Source of the DNA: Exophiala sp. HKRS030
Lineage: Eukaryota > Ascomycota > Eurotiomycetes > Chaetothyriales > Herpotrichiellaceae
DNA length: 64,000 bases
NCBI GenBank assembly: GCA_023897205.1
Contig: JAHWDD010000001.1
Location: 868,001 to 932,000, forward strand
Direction: 5' to 3'
This document shows positions 10,236-26,645 of this stretch, one piece after another. A program made the translations under genes and the position numbers. Numbering within the stretch: position 1 is the first letter of the stretch; each line of letters starts with the position of its first letter. The notes under the pieces are model-generated. The model was not told where the DNA came from, ran no database searches, and saw nothing but the letters and a program-made list of their open reading frames with translations.

Positions 10236-12512
10236 ATGGCACACCACCAAAAACATCAAACAGACGCCCGCAGAAATTCAACCATGCAGAGCCTACTCAA
10301 AATGTTGAATCTCTCCACTGCTCCCACCGTTGCTCTGTCCGACGAAGAGGTCAACGCTGAGGCAGATGAACCTCCGGACGATCACATCGCATCCCTCAAG
10401 ATGCCTTCCCGAACTCGCTCCGTCGCTCTACCGCGTACTCACCGCGAATCTCTTTTGACCCGCGCCATAATGGCAGAGTCAAAACACGACGAACGTTCTC
10501 CTACCTCTTCTTCGACCCGCGGCCTTTCGACTACCTCCTCCCATAGTACGGCGAGCATGGCCTCTACCGCCGAGTTGACCAGCGATGGAGACCTTACCAG
10601 TCCCTCTCGTTCGGCCACGCCAAGTCCGCCACCGCCTCCTGGTCGTTTTACCCAGTTGGTGAACGGCAGGAAACCCTCTCCCATACCCTCGAAGATACTC
10701 ATCGCACCGAACTCTAAGGATGAAAGACCAAGCGTTGCCAATGTCGGTGAAGCCGCGGTCGAGAAGAGTCTTGGCCGAAAGCGCTGCATCATGTTTGCTT
10801 GCGCTGGCACTGATTCTGAGAAGAGCAAGGATGATGTGTCGGTGCCGAAAGATAAAGCTACAGAACCAGAGGTCCCGAAGAGAAAATGCATGCTCACATT
10901 TGCTTGCCCTACCCGCACAAGTTCCGGCGAAGGCAAGCCTCAACTCTCCAAGTTGCGCGTCGAGCACAAATCTCCTCGTCGTTTGTCGCCGGCTCCTACT
11001 TCAAGACGTAGACCGAGTACAGAGTCTGCCGACCTTACCGGTCGATCGGCCGAGACTGCTATTGCAGCATCCGCCGACCGGACCAGGGTCAACCCTCCTT
11101 CTCCCAAGTCAGCTTTCCATGAATTTGGCAGCTCACACGATGAGACGGATGCATGGATCGACAGGCCTAACCAGCACAAGGGAAAGCTGACCCTCGACGA
11201 CTGTATGAAGAAAGAGAACAAGATCCGCCAGATCGGTCGAGAAGCTGAAGAGGAGGCTGAAGAGGAAGAGCGTGAGCAAGAAGAGTTTGAAGAGGAGCTC
11301 GAGGACAATGAAGCACATGTTGATGACTTTGCTCCCTCTGACGAGGAGTCGGATGGCGGAAATGAGTCCGATGATGAAGGTGGTTTCGCCAGCTCTGACG
11401 AGGAAAGTGATGCTGGATCAGAGTATCAGTTCTGGGCACCCACCAGAACCACCACCCGCAACACGAGCATTGACAACATGCACATCACCCATTTCAGCTC
11501 TCGTCGCCAATCGGACGCGAGCTCTATCGACTCCGAAGAACACTCTGGTGGTCTTCCACTCTTCTCGGCTAGAAAGCAGCTCGGCAAGTACCATGGCAAT
11601 GGTCATCGAATTTCCAAGATGCGACCTGGAACACCAGAGCTGCCGGATAGCACTGACTTCGTCTGTGGTACTCTCGACGAGGATCGTCCGTTGGAGGCGG
11701 CATATATCTCATGTCGTGAACAACGCAAGCGAGAGAAACATATCCCAATCCCCCAGGACATCGACCCAAGTTTCCCTACCACCGATCCTGAGGAAGAGGA
11801 AGACGAAGTCGACGATGTGGTCCAGTCACAGCCTAGTTCGGATGAGCCTCGCTGGCTCACAGAGCAGTTTGGTGCACTCGAAGATATCCGTGGACGTCGC
11901 AAGACATCAATAACTTCTCCGCGGGAATCTTCTCCACGACCTGGATATCCAGCTCGCCGAGGGCTACACCGGTCACCGCCACCAAAGCACATGGTAACCC
12001 GCTCTCCTCCGCCAAGAAGGCTTTTTGGACATTCTCCCACGAGAATGAGGTCTCCCCCTCCACCTGCCCGTCTACGCTCGCCACGAGGATCCCCAACTGG
12101 TCTCAAGACTCCTCAGCTCAACATGAGGGGCTTGGCTCAGCGGCCCAACATGGAACGTACAGCTTCTCTTCCAGACACTCCAAACCCATTCTTCAAAAAC
12201 TTCAAGGTTGGAAGTGCATCCATTTCCAACATTGCTTCTGGGGCTGTAACCCCTGCTATTGAGGAACCTCCACGTGCTGATATGCACGTCAGAGGTCCAG
12301 TCGACATTGTCATTGGCCTTGAGAAAAAGCGTCAGAAGAGAAAAGAAAAGTTCTGGCGTCAGCACTGCCGCAAGGTAGCAAAAGAACAAGCTGAACGAAA
12401 ACCCCTTCGCGGCCGCGGTGCCGAAAGAATGAAGGAGCTTGGTCTTGAATGCGCCGAGCGTATGAAGGGCTATGGCGTCGGCCAACAAACCCAACTGGTG
12501 ATTTCACTTTAA
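10236..12512 (+). CDS. DUF3295-like acidic regulatory protein
   Basis: Uninterrupted 758-codon ORF. The layout resembles the fungal family with DUF3295: a Ser/Thr/Pro-rich N-terminal half with ALPRTHRESLLTRAI near residue 65, the two related motifs GRKRCIMFACAG and KRKCMLTFACP, and a long acidic run (about residues 328-400) rich in Glu/Asp ending in SEYQFWAPTR. After that come FVCGTLDEDRPLEAAYISC, a Pro/Arg/Ser-rich low-complexity region, and a basic C-terminal segment (EKKRQKRKEKFWRQHCRK). No catalytic domain is visible. The composition suggests a disordered nuclear or signalling regulator, but function is inference only. The first ATG is used; a second at codon 17 (MQSLLKMLNL) is an equally good start, since that short helix looks conserved in character. 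Confidence 0.75.
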   Translation: MAHHQKHQTDARRNSTMQSLLKMLNLSTAPTVALSDEEVNAEADEPPDDHIASLKMPSRTRSVALPRTHRESLLTRAIMAESKHDERSPTSSSTRGLSTTSSHSTASMASTAELTSDGDLTSPSRSATPSPPPPPGRFTQLVNGRKPSPIPSKILIAPNSKDERPSVANVGEAAVEKSLGRKRCIMFACAGTDSEKSKDDVSVPKDKATEPEVPKRKCMLTFACPTRTSSGEGKPQLSKLRVEHKSPRRLSPAPTSRRRPSTESADLTGRSAETAIAASADRTRVNPPSPKSAFHEFGSSHDETDAWIDRPNQHKGKLTLDDCMKKENKIRQIGREAEEEAEEEEREQEEFEEELEDNEAHVDDFAPSDEESDGGNESDDEGGFASSDEESDAGSEYQFWAPTRTTTRNTSIDNMHITHFSSRRQSDASSIDSEEHSGGLPLFSARKQLGKYHGNGHRISKMRPGTPELPDSTDFVCGTLDEDRPLEAAYISCREQRKREKHIPIPQDIDPSFPTTDPEEEEDEVDDVVQSQPSSDEPRWLTEQFGALEDIRGRRKTSITSPRESSPRPGYPARRGLHRSPPPKHMVTRSPPPRRLFGHSPTRMRSPPPPARLRSPRGSPTGLKTPQLNMRGLAQRPNMERTASLPDTPNPFFKNFKVGSASISNIASGAVTPAIEEPPRADMHVRGPVDIVIGLEKKRQKRKEKFWRQHCRKVAKEQAERKPLRGRGAERMKELGLECAERMKGYGVGQQTQLVISL

Positions 12513-14272
<1,760 letters not shown>

Positions 14273-16104
14273 ACCGTACACAACACCACAACGTTGCTGT
14301 ACATGACAAAGTCGAGACGGGTTCTTCTCTCCGGGTCAATCCTCCCTGCCAACATGAATCGTTATGTTTGACCTCTCGGGAGGGGGGAACTCTCAAGCTC
14401 GAGATGGGTTGGCTCGAGTCCCGTTCCAAGCAAACACAATTGGATGCGCAGTGAAGTAGCAAATGCATTTTATTGTGCCGGCCAAAATGCTTTTGTCGTT
14501 CCTGTTTCCTACGTGTCTTGTGTGCCTGCGTACAAGCTCAAGAGGACTCGAGTTCAATCCCCGCCGTTGGAGAATCAAGAATACCAAAGTACCTAGGTAG
14601 TAATGTCAAGACCATGAAATTCGAATACAGAGCGATATTATTATTGTTATTGTTGATTAGACGACAACGACGTTTTGTTTTTTTGTTTTTCCTTTTGGTT
14701 CTGGCCATGGTTTCGTTCTCTATACCGTCAAGGTCGTTTTTCTGGCAGATTCGATGGCTTCGCTGATTTCAAGTTCCATGTTTGACAGACAGTGGACAGG
14801 ACAATGCATGCACCGGTGAATGGTTGGACCTTTTCTTTTTAAACTTTCCAACCCGACCTCTTTCTCACTTTTCTGTCCATCTAGGTACACTCATATGGAC
14901 CTTGACAAAAGGTCAAGGAGGTGTGAGACGAGAGAATATCCCTCACTCTTGTATCACGAGGTCAGAAGGGGGGGGGAGAGAGAGGGATTGGTTGTCCTCC
15001 CCCAAAAAAACCTACACACATCACCATAAACGAATCAATCAGTGTCAAACGTAAACGAAAGCAGACGCCGACGCCCTTTGAACAACATCCTCAAAAAGAT
15101 CTTGTCCCAAAGATACCGACCCGATCGATGTCGGGATGAGAGGATTGAAACAAAGACGACGACAACCTCTGGGAGGCAAAGTGATAAAACAGTCCTTGCA
15201 AAAGCAACTCCTCACTTTACAAAAAACTTTCGCCTGCTTCTTTGAAAGGGTATTCTTTCCTTGACAAGAAAAAAAAGAAAGAAAAGTAAGGCACATGTTC
15301 TACTATTCTGAAGGGAAAGAAACACAACTCGTCATCTCTGCTGGCAATGCTGTGCTGGTAATAGATATTCTTGCGTACGATCGTCGTTCTAGTCGAGGAA
15401 AGGCTCTAACTCGTCAGGCATCAGAACATCAATGGATAGAGAGAGAGAGAGAGAAACAGGTAAAAAGCCATCTTGCATGTTACAGGAGGAGGATCTGAGA
15501 AGATGCGTATCCGACGCCTGGCCGCCCTCGCATTTCGTCTCCCCATCATCTTCCAATTCTCTTTCGTTTGCTCACACACTTTAACACAGCGGTAAAAAAA
15601 GGGGAGGATTGCATCTTGAATTAGTATCGCCAAGGCCAAAAAACTAATGCCCATATCCCATAGTCCCATAGTCCTGGATCCCAGAGAGTCGATCTGTCCA
15701 TTGCCCTTTTCAATGACTTGTGAAAGCATGAGAGAGAAAGTCCGTGCCTGGTTTCAACTCGATCCCCCGTGCTTGACAGCCTTGTTTCAAGAATGTGCTG
15801 GATGGTTGCAAGTACATGTTTTCGTCGCGTTTGTTGTGTAACTCATCGAGTATGATTTCGCCGAAGAATCGTACTCGGCCAAAGGGAATTCGTCAACGTA
15901 TGGAGGCGAGGAGGCTAGAACTGGCAAAAAAAACTCGTCTACAGGACCAATATTGAGGCGCGGAGTAAGGTAGATTGTTTAGTCGCACACTGCCGAACCG
16001 AGGGAGAATAGACACCGATTACCGTTTCGTAGGGGAAGGTAGAAGGCGATCCTATCTTCTTCCAAATCTGCTATCACGTTCTCGTATCAGCCCAAGTCGA
16101 GAGA
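14273..16104. other. Intergenic between convergent sar1 and PP1 genes
   Basis: About 1.8 kb between two converging genes, so it should contain both 3' untranslated regions. It includes T-rich tracts (around 14640-14700), a short (GA)n run near 15437 and poly-A stretches. No gene supported. Confidence 0.55.
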
Positions 16105-17307
<1,203 letters not shown>

Positions 17308-19213
17308 GGTGTACTCGCCGCGGGCGGGGCAGGGAGGAAGGGGGAAGGCGCCGACCAGATAGGGTCGGGAGGAATGGAGAACGGGAAATCGATACGCGTA
17401 GGTTGTTACGAGAAGCTCACAACTCTATCTAAACACAATCAGGATCGATTCGAGATCGTTTCGGCGTCGAGGAGGGGAAGCTGACGCAAGTCACAGACTC
17501 GGTCAGGGTGAAACATACCAGGTACAGAATAGGGAATGCAGAATAGCCTGCAGAGCGCTCAGCTAGAAGAACGCCCGGGAAACCTGGGGCCTCGATGGAA
17601 GGATGTGCGCAGGTTGACGACTTTTGGAGCAGTCTGAGGTGTTGTTATCGCGTCGGGAGTCTGTGGAACAAGCAGGCTGAGGGGGCCCCAATTGTCTGCG
17701 GTGCAGGACAAGCGGTTTCGACGGCAAGGGCGATTGTTTTTGGATCAGCTTGGACGGCAATCCGTTCGACAGTAACTAATGCCGGGTTGCAGATGGAAGT
17801 GAGTACAGGTAAGAGCAAATTGGGAAGCGTAAAAGCAGTGTCGACGGCGGGATGAGGAGGGCGGATTTGCTATTTTCAATCCTGGCAGCGGTGTTGGTCT
17901 TGGCGCTGGCGACAAAGAGAGTTGAGTGATGAGGAGGAGGAAGAGCAGGCGAAGTCGACGAGGCGCTCACTACCATGTACGAGAGTTACCCCTACCTCAG
18001 GTACCTCAACCCAGCACAGGGAGGCACTCATGCGCCTAAAAGAGCGCCCCTAGATAGGACCCAGGGGAGGGGCCGACCACCCAGCGGTAACCCCTTCCTG
18101 CGCCCCCAACTGGCCACTACAGATCCTCCCTGGGCTTCCTCGGCTTCCCCCCAAAAGACCCTCTGTGCTCGTACCATAGTTCCAACGCGCGCTGAGTCGT
18201 CTTCCCCTTTTTCGCGAGATGCCGATCTCAGATTTTACCTAGGCTACCCTACGGTCTGGAACATTTATCGCTTGACTCGGCGTCAGCCTCGCCATCCGCT
18301 CTCTGCCTCTGAGAAAACGCTAACGTGAGATCTGCCCCGAGAAGAAAAAATACAGAGAACACGTTCCCACCTTTGCTGATGTTTTGGCGACAACCGGGCC
18401 AACCCAGCAGCAGAGGAATGTAGGCTAATCGCGCGACAGCCCTCGCTAGCGTCAGCGCATTGCGCCCATGCCATCCCATGCCCAGTGAGGTCTTTTTGGC
18501 CTCTTGCTGTCGCCAACTCGACGAGTCGGCATCTGACCGAAAGAGATGGTGCTATCTTGGAATTTTCCACGCGTTTCCGGGGAACATGTTGAGATCCGCC
18601 ACGTACCGTTGCCATCTCGATCGACAGACATGTGCCTCTCTACAGGTGAGACAGACGCGTACGAGGGAGCAGTGTCAGAACTCTGCTGGCTGACCTAAGG
18701 AGTTAGGTTGAGCCTGGAACTCCCAGAGTGGAGTGATCGAAGGGTCAATACTGTCACTAATCAAATAGTTGCGCGTCAGAAGAGAAGGAGAACGGTTCAT
18801 ATTTCCCACGCGCGCCAAAATTATATCAAGAAGGGAGTGTCTTAAGACATCTCGTCCGTCAAGTCATACTTCGTCTTTGCCCTCCCATGCATCAAGCATT
18901 GCAACAACAAAAATATATCAAACAACCCGTCCGACCACGGAACACCGTCGCTATGCGTCAAACACAAATCTTTCGTGACAAAACCACAACAACATATTGC
19001 AAACATCATACCCATACCAGAATCCCTTGCAATGCCTCCGTTGTCTTGCAGTGATACGCAAACGAGTGGGTATAAAATTGCAGTCATGAAAAACCATTGC
19101 CCAAATCGATCAGAAAAACAGTCGGTCTAAAAAATGCCCAATTTGCAGGCGCAAAAACAGAAAAAGGGTTGATGTAGGTGCAGCAACCAGGCTGTGGCCC
19201 TTCTCTGCTGTTC
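17308..19213. other. Intergenic, PP1 promoter to LRR gene 3' side
   Basis: Contains the upstream region of the PP1 gene and, further right, the 3' region of the minus-strand LRR gene. A plus-strand open frame at 17975-18328 has no recognisable content. Nothing else supported. Confidence 0.5.
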
Positions 19214-21659
19214 TTAACCCAGAGTACGACCCCCGCTAACAATGACTGGGCCGGGACGGTGCAGGGTGTGGTGTCCCAGATTCTTCTGGCCCTGTGTTAT
19301 TTCCATGTGGTGGCTATTGTGCCAATTCTGGTCTCCCAGAACACTGAGCCAATTGCTGCCGAATTCTTGCCGTAAGGCTTCGATTTTGGCTCTATAATCG
19401 TCTTCTGGCATGGCTTGAGTGCTTGATCCCACGGATGCGACTTGCGTGGATCCATCATACATGTCGTCTTCTGCGGTCTCTCCCGGACTCGAGAGAGGTA
19501 GTCGCGGATTTCCATCTGCTGCCAAAAGGTGATGAGTGGCAGGAGATGGCAAAGGGATGGTGGCCGCAAGGTCCTCATCAGGAAGACGTGCGAATGTCTC
19601 GTCTTTTGCCAGGTCGACTATGCGTCGTCGAGGAATCTTTTTCCGACGCGTAGTGTTCACCGCACTTTCAATCTGCTGATTGTGACCTTGTTGCGCCTGC
19701 TCAGACTGCTGTACAACGAGCGGCAACTCGACTATCCGGATCGACGGTGGTGCAATTTGCCTCTCCAGCTCAGGGACCCGGTCCACCAGTTGCTTTCGCT
19801 CCGAGTACCCGGGGCCAGACTCATCAATCACAATGTCATCCACGTATCCGGGCGTCTTGCGGAAGAGGTTAAAGGTAAGCACTCGATAGTCGGACGATGT
19901 TTTGGTAAAGGGGTTCCGTTTGACCCAGATGCGCTTCAGGTTCGGAATACAAGTGAGCCTCGCCATATCCATGGGGTCGCAAATCTTGTTGTCCTGGATG
20001 TTCAGCTGTTCTAACGACAGGAGCTTCTCGATGCCTGCCAGAGATCGAAGGCGGTTTGCCTTCAGGTTGACCGTCAAAACAGCTGGCAGGGGATATTTAG
20101 ACAGCGATTGGAGAGACCCAATCATACAGTTGGACAGATCTAACGACACGAGCCTGGTGAGGGAAGCAAGGCTATCTGGTATCTCCGTGAAAAGGTTCGA
20201 CGAGAGATTCAGGGAGCGAAGCGTGGTGGCTACCGGTGCCAGGCTTCTGGCCGAAATGGTTGTTAGAGAATTGTCTGCCAGGGACAAATACTTCAACCGC
20301 TGCCACTTGGCTGGGGGGAGAATGTTTAGGCTAAGGAGGCTGGAAGTGCTGTCGCTACGATGGGGCTGAACGGAATACTCGCTCGAGTTGGAGCTTCCCG
20401 ATCCTGATCTTTTCACCTTAGAGGAGTAGGAGCGGACATGCCGATATGAGCTTGTCGGTCGCCCCGGGCTAGGTCGTTTTGGCGACACGCTCCCTGACAT
20501 TTGTTTGTCTCGAGGCATGAACTCGACATGATCGTCGTGCTCGAGACTTGCTCCGGCAGGTGATCCTGGATCCGAATGCGAATGTGCATACCCTGCTTGT
20601 GGAGTAGAAGGCACAGTCCACGAGTTTGTGGGAGTTGGCGAGGCTCGACCACCTTTGGTCGAACGTCTTCGACGCTTCTCAGCGTCATCCAATACGATGT
20701 CGGTCAGAAGCTCAGCGGGGTCATCTAGATTGGCGCGTTTGACCGTTAGCAGGGTAAGCTGCTCAGCCAGTCTATCCCAACCGTAAAATCGACGGAAGTC
20801 AAGATCGACTATGTCCAGCTGCTGCAGGTTTTTGAAGGCGAAGAGTGGGACAGCAGTGTCAAATGGAAACTCTTCATACCCTTGAATGAGCCTAGCGCGA
20901 TGATCGGTGGTTAGTCGTAGCGATGGCAATTTGGTGAATGCTGAGTAGAGGTATGTTAGATCTGCCTCTGCAAGTGCCTTCGCCTTTTCACTTTTTGAGC
21001 TACTGCCACCCAAGCCGATCGACGACCAGAAAGTACTCATTCCTGACATGACGCTCCGCATGCTGGAGACGGAATGTATCGAGTCTCTGTCACTGCGGCC
21101 CTTTGATGGCTTGTGTGATTGGAGAAATGACACATAGTTGGACGGAGAAGGATCTGTATTCAGGTTTTCCAGGCGGATGTTCATGGGGCCTACAAGGATA
21201 TCCAGCTCTTCCATCCGCGATAAAAGGTAGAAAAGGTGGTGAGGTGTCAAGGTTAGTAAGGCCGCTTTCGCTGCATGAGATCTGAAGTTCAGACCAGCGA
21301 AAGAAAATGCTGCAGCAAGGGCACTCGACGAGGTACTCGTGCTCGCTGCAGAAGTACCAGAGGTATGGCTCGAGGCGGCCGCGGTGGTGGAATTCAGTGA
21401 GGTCTGCCGCCTGTGGACAGACATTTGAAGGCTGTTGGCGAGAGCCTTTTCATGCTGGCGGATGAACTGCGCCAGTGACTAGCCACGAGGTTTCGAATTA
21501 GTCAAGGTTCTTGTATCCCTAGTTGCTCGAACGCCACGCCCGTGCACCTTTCTTTCCTCGCGTTCTGCGGTTGACATCTGCGGGGCTGTGTGTATATGAC
21601 TGAAGTATAGTACTCACGCGAATGAAGTGGTGTCCATCTTCAGTCTGCTGGTGTTCCAT
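19214..21659 (-). CDS. Leucine-rich-repeat protein, 768 aa
   Basis: Two exons: a 42-nt first exon (21659-21618, MEHQQTEDGHHFIR) and a long second exon (21478-19214) that opens SLAQFIRQHEKALANSLQM. The short upstream exon is supported by a clean GTGAGT donor, a CTAG acceptor and the helical FIRQHEKALANSLQ segment that would otherwise be lost. Residues about 400-530 carry LRR units such as LKYLSLADNSLTTI, LRSLNLSSNLFTEIPDSL, LVSLDLSNCMIGSL and LEQLNIQDNKI, followed by an LRR-cap-like segment (IPNLKRIWVKRNPF). The N-terminal third is Ser/Thr-rich; the C-terminus has a basic RRKKIPRRR patch. It resembles fungal LRR proteins distantly like STK11IP or nischarin. A scaffold role is likely; the specific function is unknown. 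Confidence 0.85.
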
Positions 21660-24600
21660 CTCCTTCTTGGGCAAACCTCAGCGTCCCAGCTCGAGGTGCC
21701 AAATGCAGAAAGTCAAGACGATTCGAACGGCAACGCCTATCGTAAAGGAATGTGGGAGACCAGTTTGCGCGATCCTAAGCCTGTTGAGAGGGACGTGTCA
21801 GAATCAATTGGCCGTATACGAGTCGTGCGTGGGCAAGAGCGAGAACATACCAGTCTTGTGTAGAGAGGGCATCGTGGCATCTAGAATGTATAGAGGTGCC
21901 CGGGTTGGTTTCGACAAGAGAGGCCGACGGCGAGCGACGTGAGGTCTGTAGCCGCGGAGAGAATATGTGCAGTGTTATCGTGGATTCTCTTGCAGCGTGA
22001 TCCACTGGTAAGACAATTAAATCCACCCGGGAGATTAAGTAGAATGCTGTGTATGCTGGGGGATTCAGGCCCGGTGTTCCCAGGCAGTTGTGTAAGCAAA
22101 GGAGGCTGCGTGATAACAAGGACAAGGCGAGTGCGTGACCGTCAGCAGTGAGGTGAGCCTTGAAGGAGGAAGGAGAGTCGTCGAGGATGGTGTATAGCAG
22201 TGAGAATAGCAGCAGCCGGAGAACGAGATGGAGGGGTGGAAAGCCGAGCAACAACAGACGACGGGGTGCAAAGGTTGAGTAGGAGTAGAAACTATAACTC
22301 TTTAGCCTGACGGCGGGATGGAGCGTGCAAAGTTTTGCTATCAAGTTAGATTGGAGGGCGCAATATTATCATATCACTGACGAGACAAAGCTCATCCACT
22401 CACCAACCCAAACCCTGCATCGACTTCTCTTGATAGCCGCAATAATTCCAGGCTTCGGCTACCATGGTCTACGCTACCTTTACCTACTCCGTACCAGATA
22501 TTTCCAGTAGCTCAGCTTCACTAGGCTCACTAGGCTCGCCAGACGCCACTGAGGGACTTCAATACCCACTACTTGATGCGATGCCGGCACCTGACTGCCC
22601 TAAACATGTTGGTGCTAACGAGGGCGGGTGAAAGGGTTCAGTATTATCCGTATTTTCGAGCCCAATGCTCAGGATCGACGACGACCTCCTTTGCATCAAG
22701 CCATGCAAGCCGAGCACAATCCCCGCTACATGTTCTATCAACAAATTTTTACAGAATCATTGACTACTGCAGAGACTTTTGTGCATCGATGAGAAAAGAG
22801 GTATTGTGTATGCTTCTCCCGATGGTCAGAGATGCGAGGGCTACACACCCTCACCATAGATTTCTACACACCATCTTCGACGTCAGGGCGCACGTTCAAT
22901 ACATCTTTTGACTCTCCCGTAAACAATTACCCTTCGCCTTCCGCGATCATCACGTCCCTGCGCATGTCATCATACGACGCTTGACGAGCCGTATATGGCT
23001 GGCGGACAGGCTCGGCCCTTGGTGGCTCAAGATCATCAGATCGAAGGGACTCTCCTACCTGGGTACAGAGTACGTGAAATCCTCAAGCTCGTACGAGTAC
23101 TGTGACGAGGCGTTGCCCCTCTACGCATGGCCAACCCCTCCCGTAGCGGCCTCAGCGGACACAACGGGCTCAGCGGGCCTCGCATCTCGTCAAGGTGCAG
23201 CCAGTTCAAGATCACTCGTCGGGCCTTTTTAGAGGTCTGCTTTCGGTTCAAGCCCCTACCACCACATGCAGGCAAAGACCCCAGGGTGCCCTGCATGTCA
23301 CGTCTGACCCACGCCATCCAAGCCAGCTTAGGGCCCAATGGGCGAGCAGGGCACCCCGGTGTGGTCATCGCGCATACAGTAGGGCCTGTCGTGCACCAGC
23401 ATTTCTTAAGATTTCTGGGCCCTCCCGACCCAAAGGAATCGCCTTGAACGTAGAATTCGAATCTTCACTACGATTACAGTGGGTTTCACTTTTAACCTCA
23501 GTCAGGTGCGAGCCGTCTACAACCATCGTTGGACCCTAGGGTTGAGGACCACCAACCACAGCCTTAATGTCGACCATCAGCATCAATCCTGCAACGTCTT
23601 GCGGACGATCTTCTTGGAACACTTGGGAATGGTCACAAGTTGGCACACACCAGCGGCACTGACCCAACGTCAAGTTGCCGCTTCTTGGATGATTCGCCTC
23701 ATGGTCTGATGGCGACAGTGTGTTCCATGTCATTCATTCGTGCTCATGTGCAAAATGATAGGTCACAAAGACCAAGCGCCTGACAGATGGCGCTAGGCCA
23801 GAACATTCATGGCCAACAGCCTGTGCTGAGGCGATCGACTGGCCAGGCTTCTGACCGCTCTTCTCCTTCCCCCAGTCTACGCAGGAGTCATTCTTAGTCT
23901 CGACCAGTTGAGTCAAAACGCATACGAGACGACCGTCTTGTCACACCTCCTCGGCCGCACGGGCTCTCGCAGGAGTCGTCTCACCGTTCGTGAAGCATTC
24001 CATGGCGCGTGGAATGGGTGTGTGAGCTAGGGTCTGGCAGGAGGAGGAACATCTCGGAGTGCTGCATGTGTTCAGCTCACCTCGTTCGGCCTACGTACGC
24101 GGTAGGCGACGCGGCTGCATGTCCAACTGACCGCATGACCGATGGAGTATCAGGCTGATATTCCTGAATCCTCCAATGGGCTTCTACTATGACACGAACT
24201 TCTATGTAGATAATAATACTCGTATTTCATGTTTTTGTGGAGATGGCCAAATGCTCCGCAGTCCATGGGCCCCAGATCACGAACCCTCGAGGCTGTACTT
24301 CAAGACCCTGTTGCACAGTTGTCAGTGGCAGGAAGCCCTGCCCAGGCGTGAGAATATGGAGATATTATTCGACTTAACATCGCTTCCGAACTTTTTATTG
24401 CCATCAACGTGGTGATCCTCGAGAACATGACTCGAAAACACGACACGGACTTTCGAGTTCTTCGTGCCACGTCGCAGATGATACGTCAAAGATGTGCGCA
24501 GCATGTAGCCGTGCTGCTGTGTTGCATCGTGATTGCAGCTAGGCATTGTTGCCCATTGGTTATTCGAGCGCAGTTTGGGGGCTCTCTGAAATCGTGGCTA

Positions 24601-26645
24601 AATACTCCGACCACCGAGCCAAAGACGAGGCTCTCCATTCGTTTATTGCCGTCATGATGCAGTGTAAGGTGGTTTATTGTTCCGACTATGCATACTAGGC
24701 ATAGTGCTCAAAGCTCCCCAAGGTCACTAGTCTGTGATATGCTATCGAGGACAGTCTCCTGGGCCGCTGTGAAGCGAGTAACAAACCGCACCAAGAGTAG
24801 CTAGTAGACACTGTAATGTCGAGTCAGCAGTACTTTTCACATGCTCGTAATTTTTGTGTTCTCATTTCTCGAGAATTTGTCGACACGAGACCACCTCTTT
24901 TCTTTCACAGCCGATGTAGCCATCACCGTGAGGACGGGAGCGGTGAGTCTGCTCATTCTTGTGACGGGTCACATACCTAATTGGGGTGAAGGTGTCTTTG
25001 ACAGAGATCTGCGTCTTGCCACCAGCGTTTCAAGATCGTCAGGATTGTTGTATTCGTAGAAGCATACGAGTTCACACGGATTGCACTCGCGCTGTATTGC
25101 AGGACCAGCCAGATTCGCCCTGTCTCGAAGATTTCTCGGGCAAGTGGTCGGAAAGAAAGGACACAAGCGCCCGCTCTAAGATGGAATCGGAGGTGACCAA
25201 AGGGCTTGCTTGATGCTATCCATGTACGTCAGGCTTTAGCTGCAGCAAGTGGCGGGACTGATGTTGCACGCATCACAGCACCATGCACGTTCGACGGTCG
25301 AAAGAGGCAACAAGGGAAACCTAACCCCCACAGTATCCGCTACACATGAGTTTTTCCTCCTTAAGCGTCTTGACAAATGATCTACGGCGCAATCTTCTGC
25401 AGGACCGAACTAATCTTGAGGAAAGGTTGGAATCTGAAAAAGTCCTGTCTGCAGCTCTTTTTTCTCGCCGAGCAACGCGTGGGGTGTTTGGCCAGTGCTC
25501 GTATCGCGGAGGGTTTTGGTTCGGTACAAAGTGATGATTTGTGACCAGGAGAGATATCATGAGAGTTAGGACCGACCCGAGATTAGTGGCCACTCGGCAC
25601 GCAGGAGGTCCGCAGAATCCCGCGAAGTTACGTGAGTGACCTCTCGTGATGACCCCTAGCCAAGATTATCGAGGAGTTATGGGAATGGTGGGAGAGCGTG
25701 AGAGGGCCGTAGGAGCGAAGGAGCGTTTGGATGGTGGGATGTGAGGAGGATGTTGGTGTTTGGAGGGGCAGCCAAAGGGGTCGAAGGAGCCCATGACATC
25801 ATTCTGCTTTGCCTACTATCGTACTTGTAGTATTACTCCGCAGGTCAAAAGTGCTTGCACCTCGTTTTCGTTTAGATGTGTGTAAGCATTCTGTACTCTG
25901 TACATATATCCAATTTAACAACAAATACCAGTTGGAGATTGGTCCACAAAGACGCATTGACTAGTGCGCCGGACCAGAATTGCTACACCCTTCGTATATC
26001 CATAATGCAGTTGAAGCAGGACAGACCAAGAACTCCCACGGAGAAGAATCTGGGTAAGCAGACCTCCTATTCTGTCATCTGCGCCAGTCGAGCGATGATG
26101 ATACGCACAAGAGGACGTCATAACTGTCCGAGTGATTCTGTTCTATGATTTTTGTATGAATGTCGGCCTCAACAACTTCTTTATTCAAGTACGATTAGTC
26201 AATCTCCAGAATCACCACTGCTGAGCTGGAGCAGTGAGGGGAATGTGTCTTACAGGCATTGGTTGTGTTATTATTGTACTTGTATGTCACTGGAAGCTCT
26301 GAGTATCTTTTTCGTATAGCCCCTGGTCGACAATTAGAATTCTCTTCCCTGTTCATGATCTGGGGGTAAGAGTACTCCATGCTGTAGCTCCTGAGGTCGA
26401 GAACATATGTGGCGTTCTCCAGTGGCTTGGTGCGCGGATAGATGGCGCCAAGCCTGTGGCGAGACTTTATTGGCTTGGGGCTGGAAGTCGGACGCCGATG
26501 TCATCGTCCCCCAACAATCATGTCTGCAGCTTAGCATTCCACCCCATCACATTGACTTCCTTCCGTGCTTGCGAGTGTTGTTCTGATACAAAACCCCTCT
26601 TGTCAACTTCGAGTCATCTTTAATCATGCTGTGGCATATTTCAAA
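21660..26645. other. Gene-poor stretch
   Basis: About 5 kb with no gene I can support. Open frames are short and overlap each other on both strands. On the minus strand one frame (23916-23536) stays open for 380 bp apart from a single TGA at 23734-23736 and contains QCRWCVPTCDHSQ; it may be a remnant of a gene but matches nothing I know. One TACTCCGTAC decamer occurs at 22485. The right end is the promoter of the patatin-like gene. Confidence 0.45.

Noticed and set aside
14540..14580. tRNA-like B-box (GAGTTCAATCCCCG)
   Set aside because: The T-stem would have two mismatches and no acceptor or anticodon stems could be formed around it.
17975..18328. 117-codon plus-strand ORF
   Set aside because: Low-complexity Pro/Arg composition, no family, and no splice partners; likely chance.
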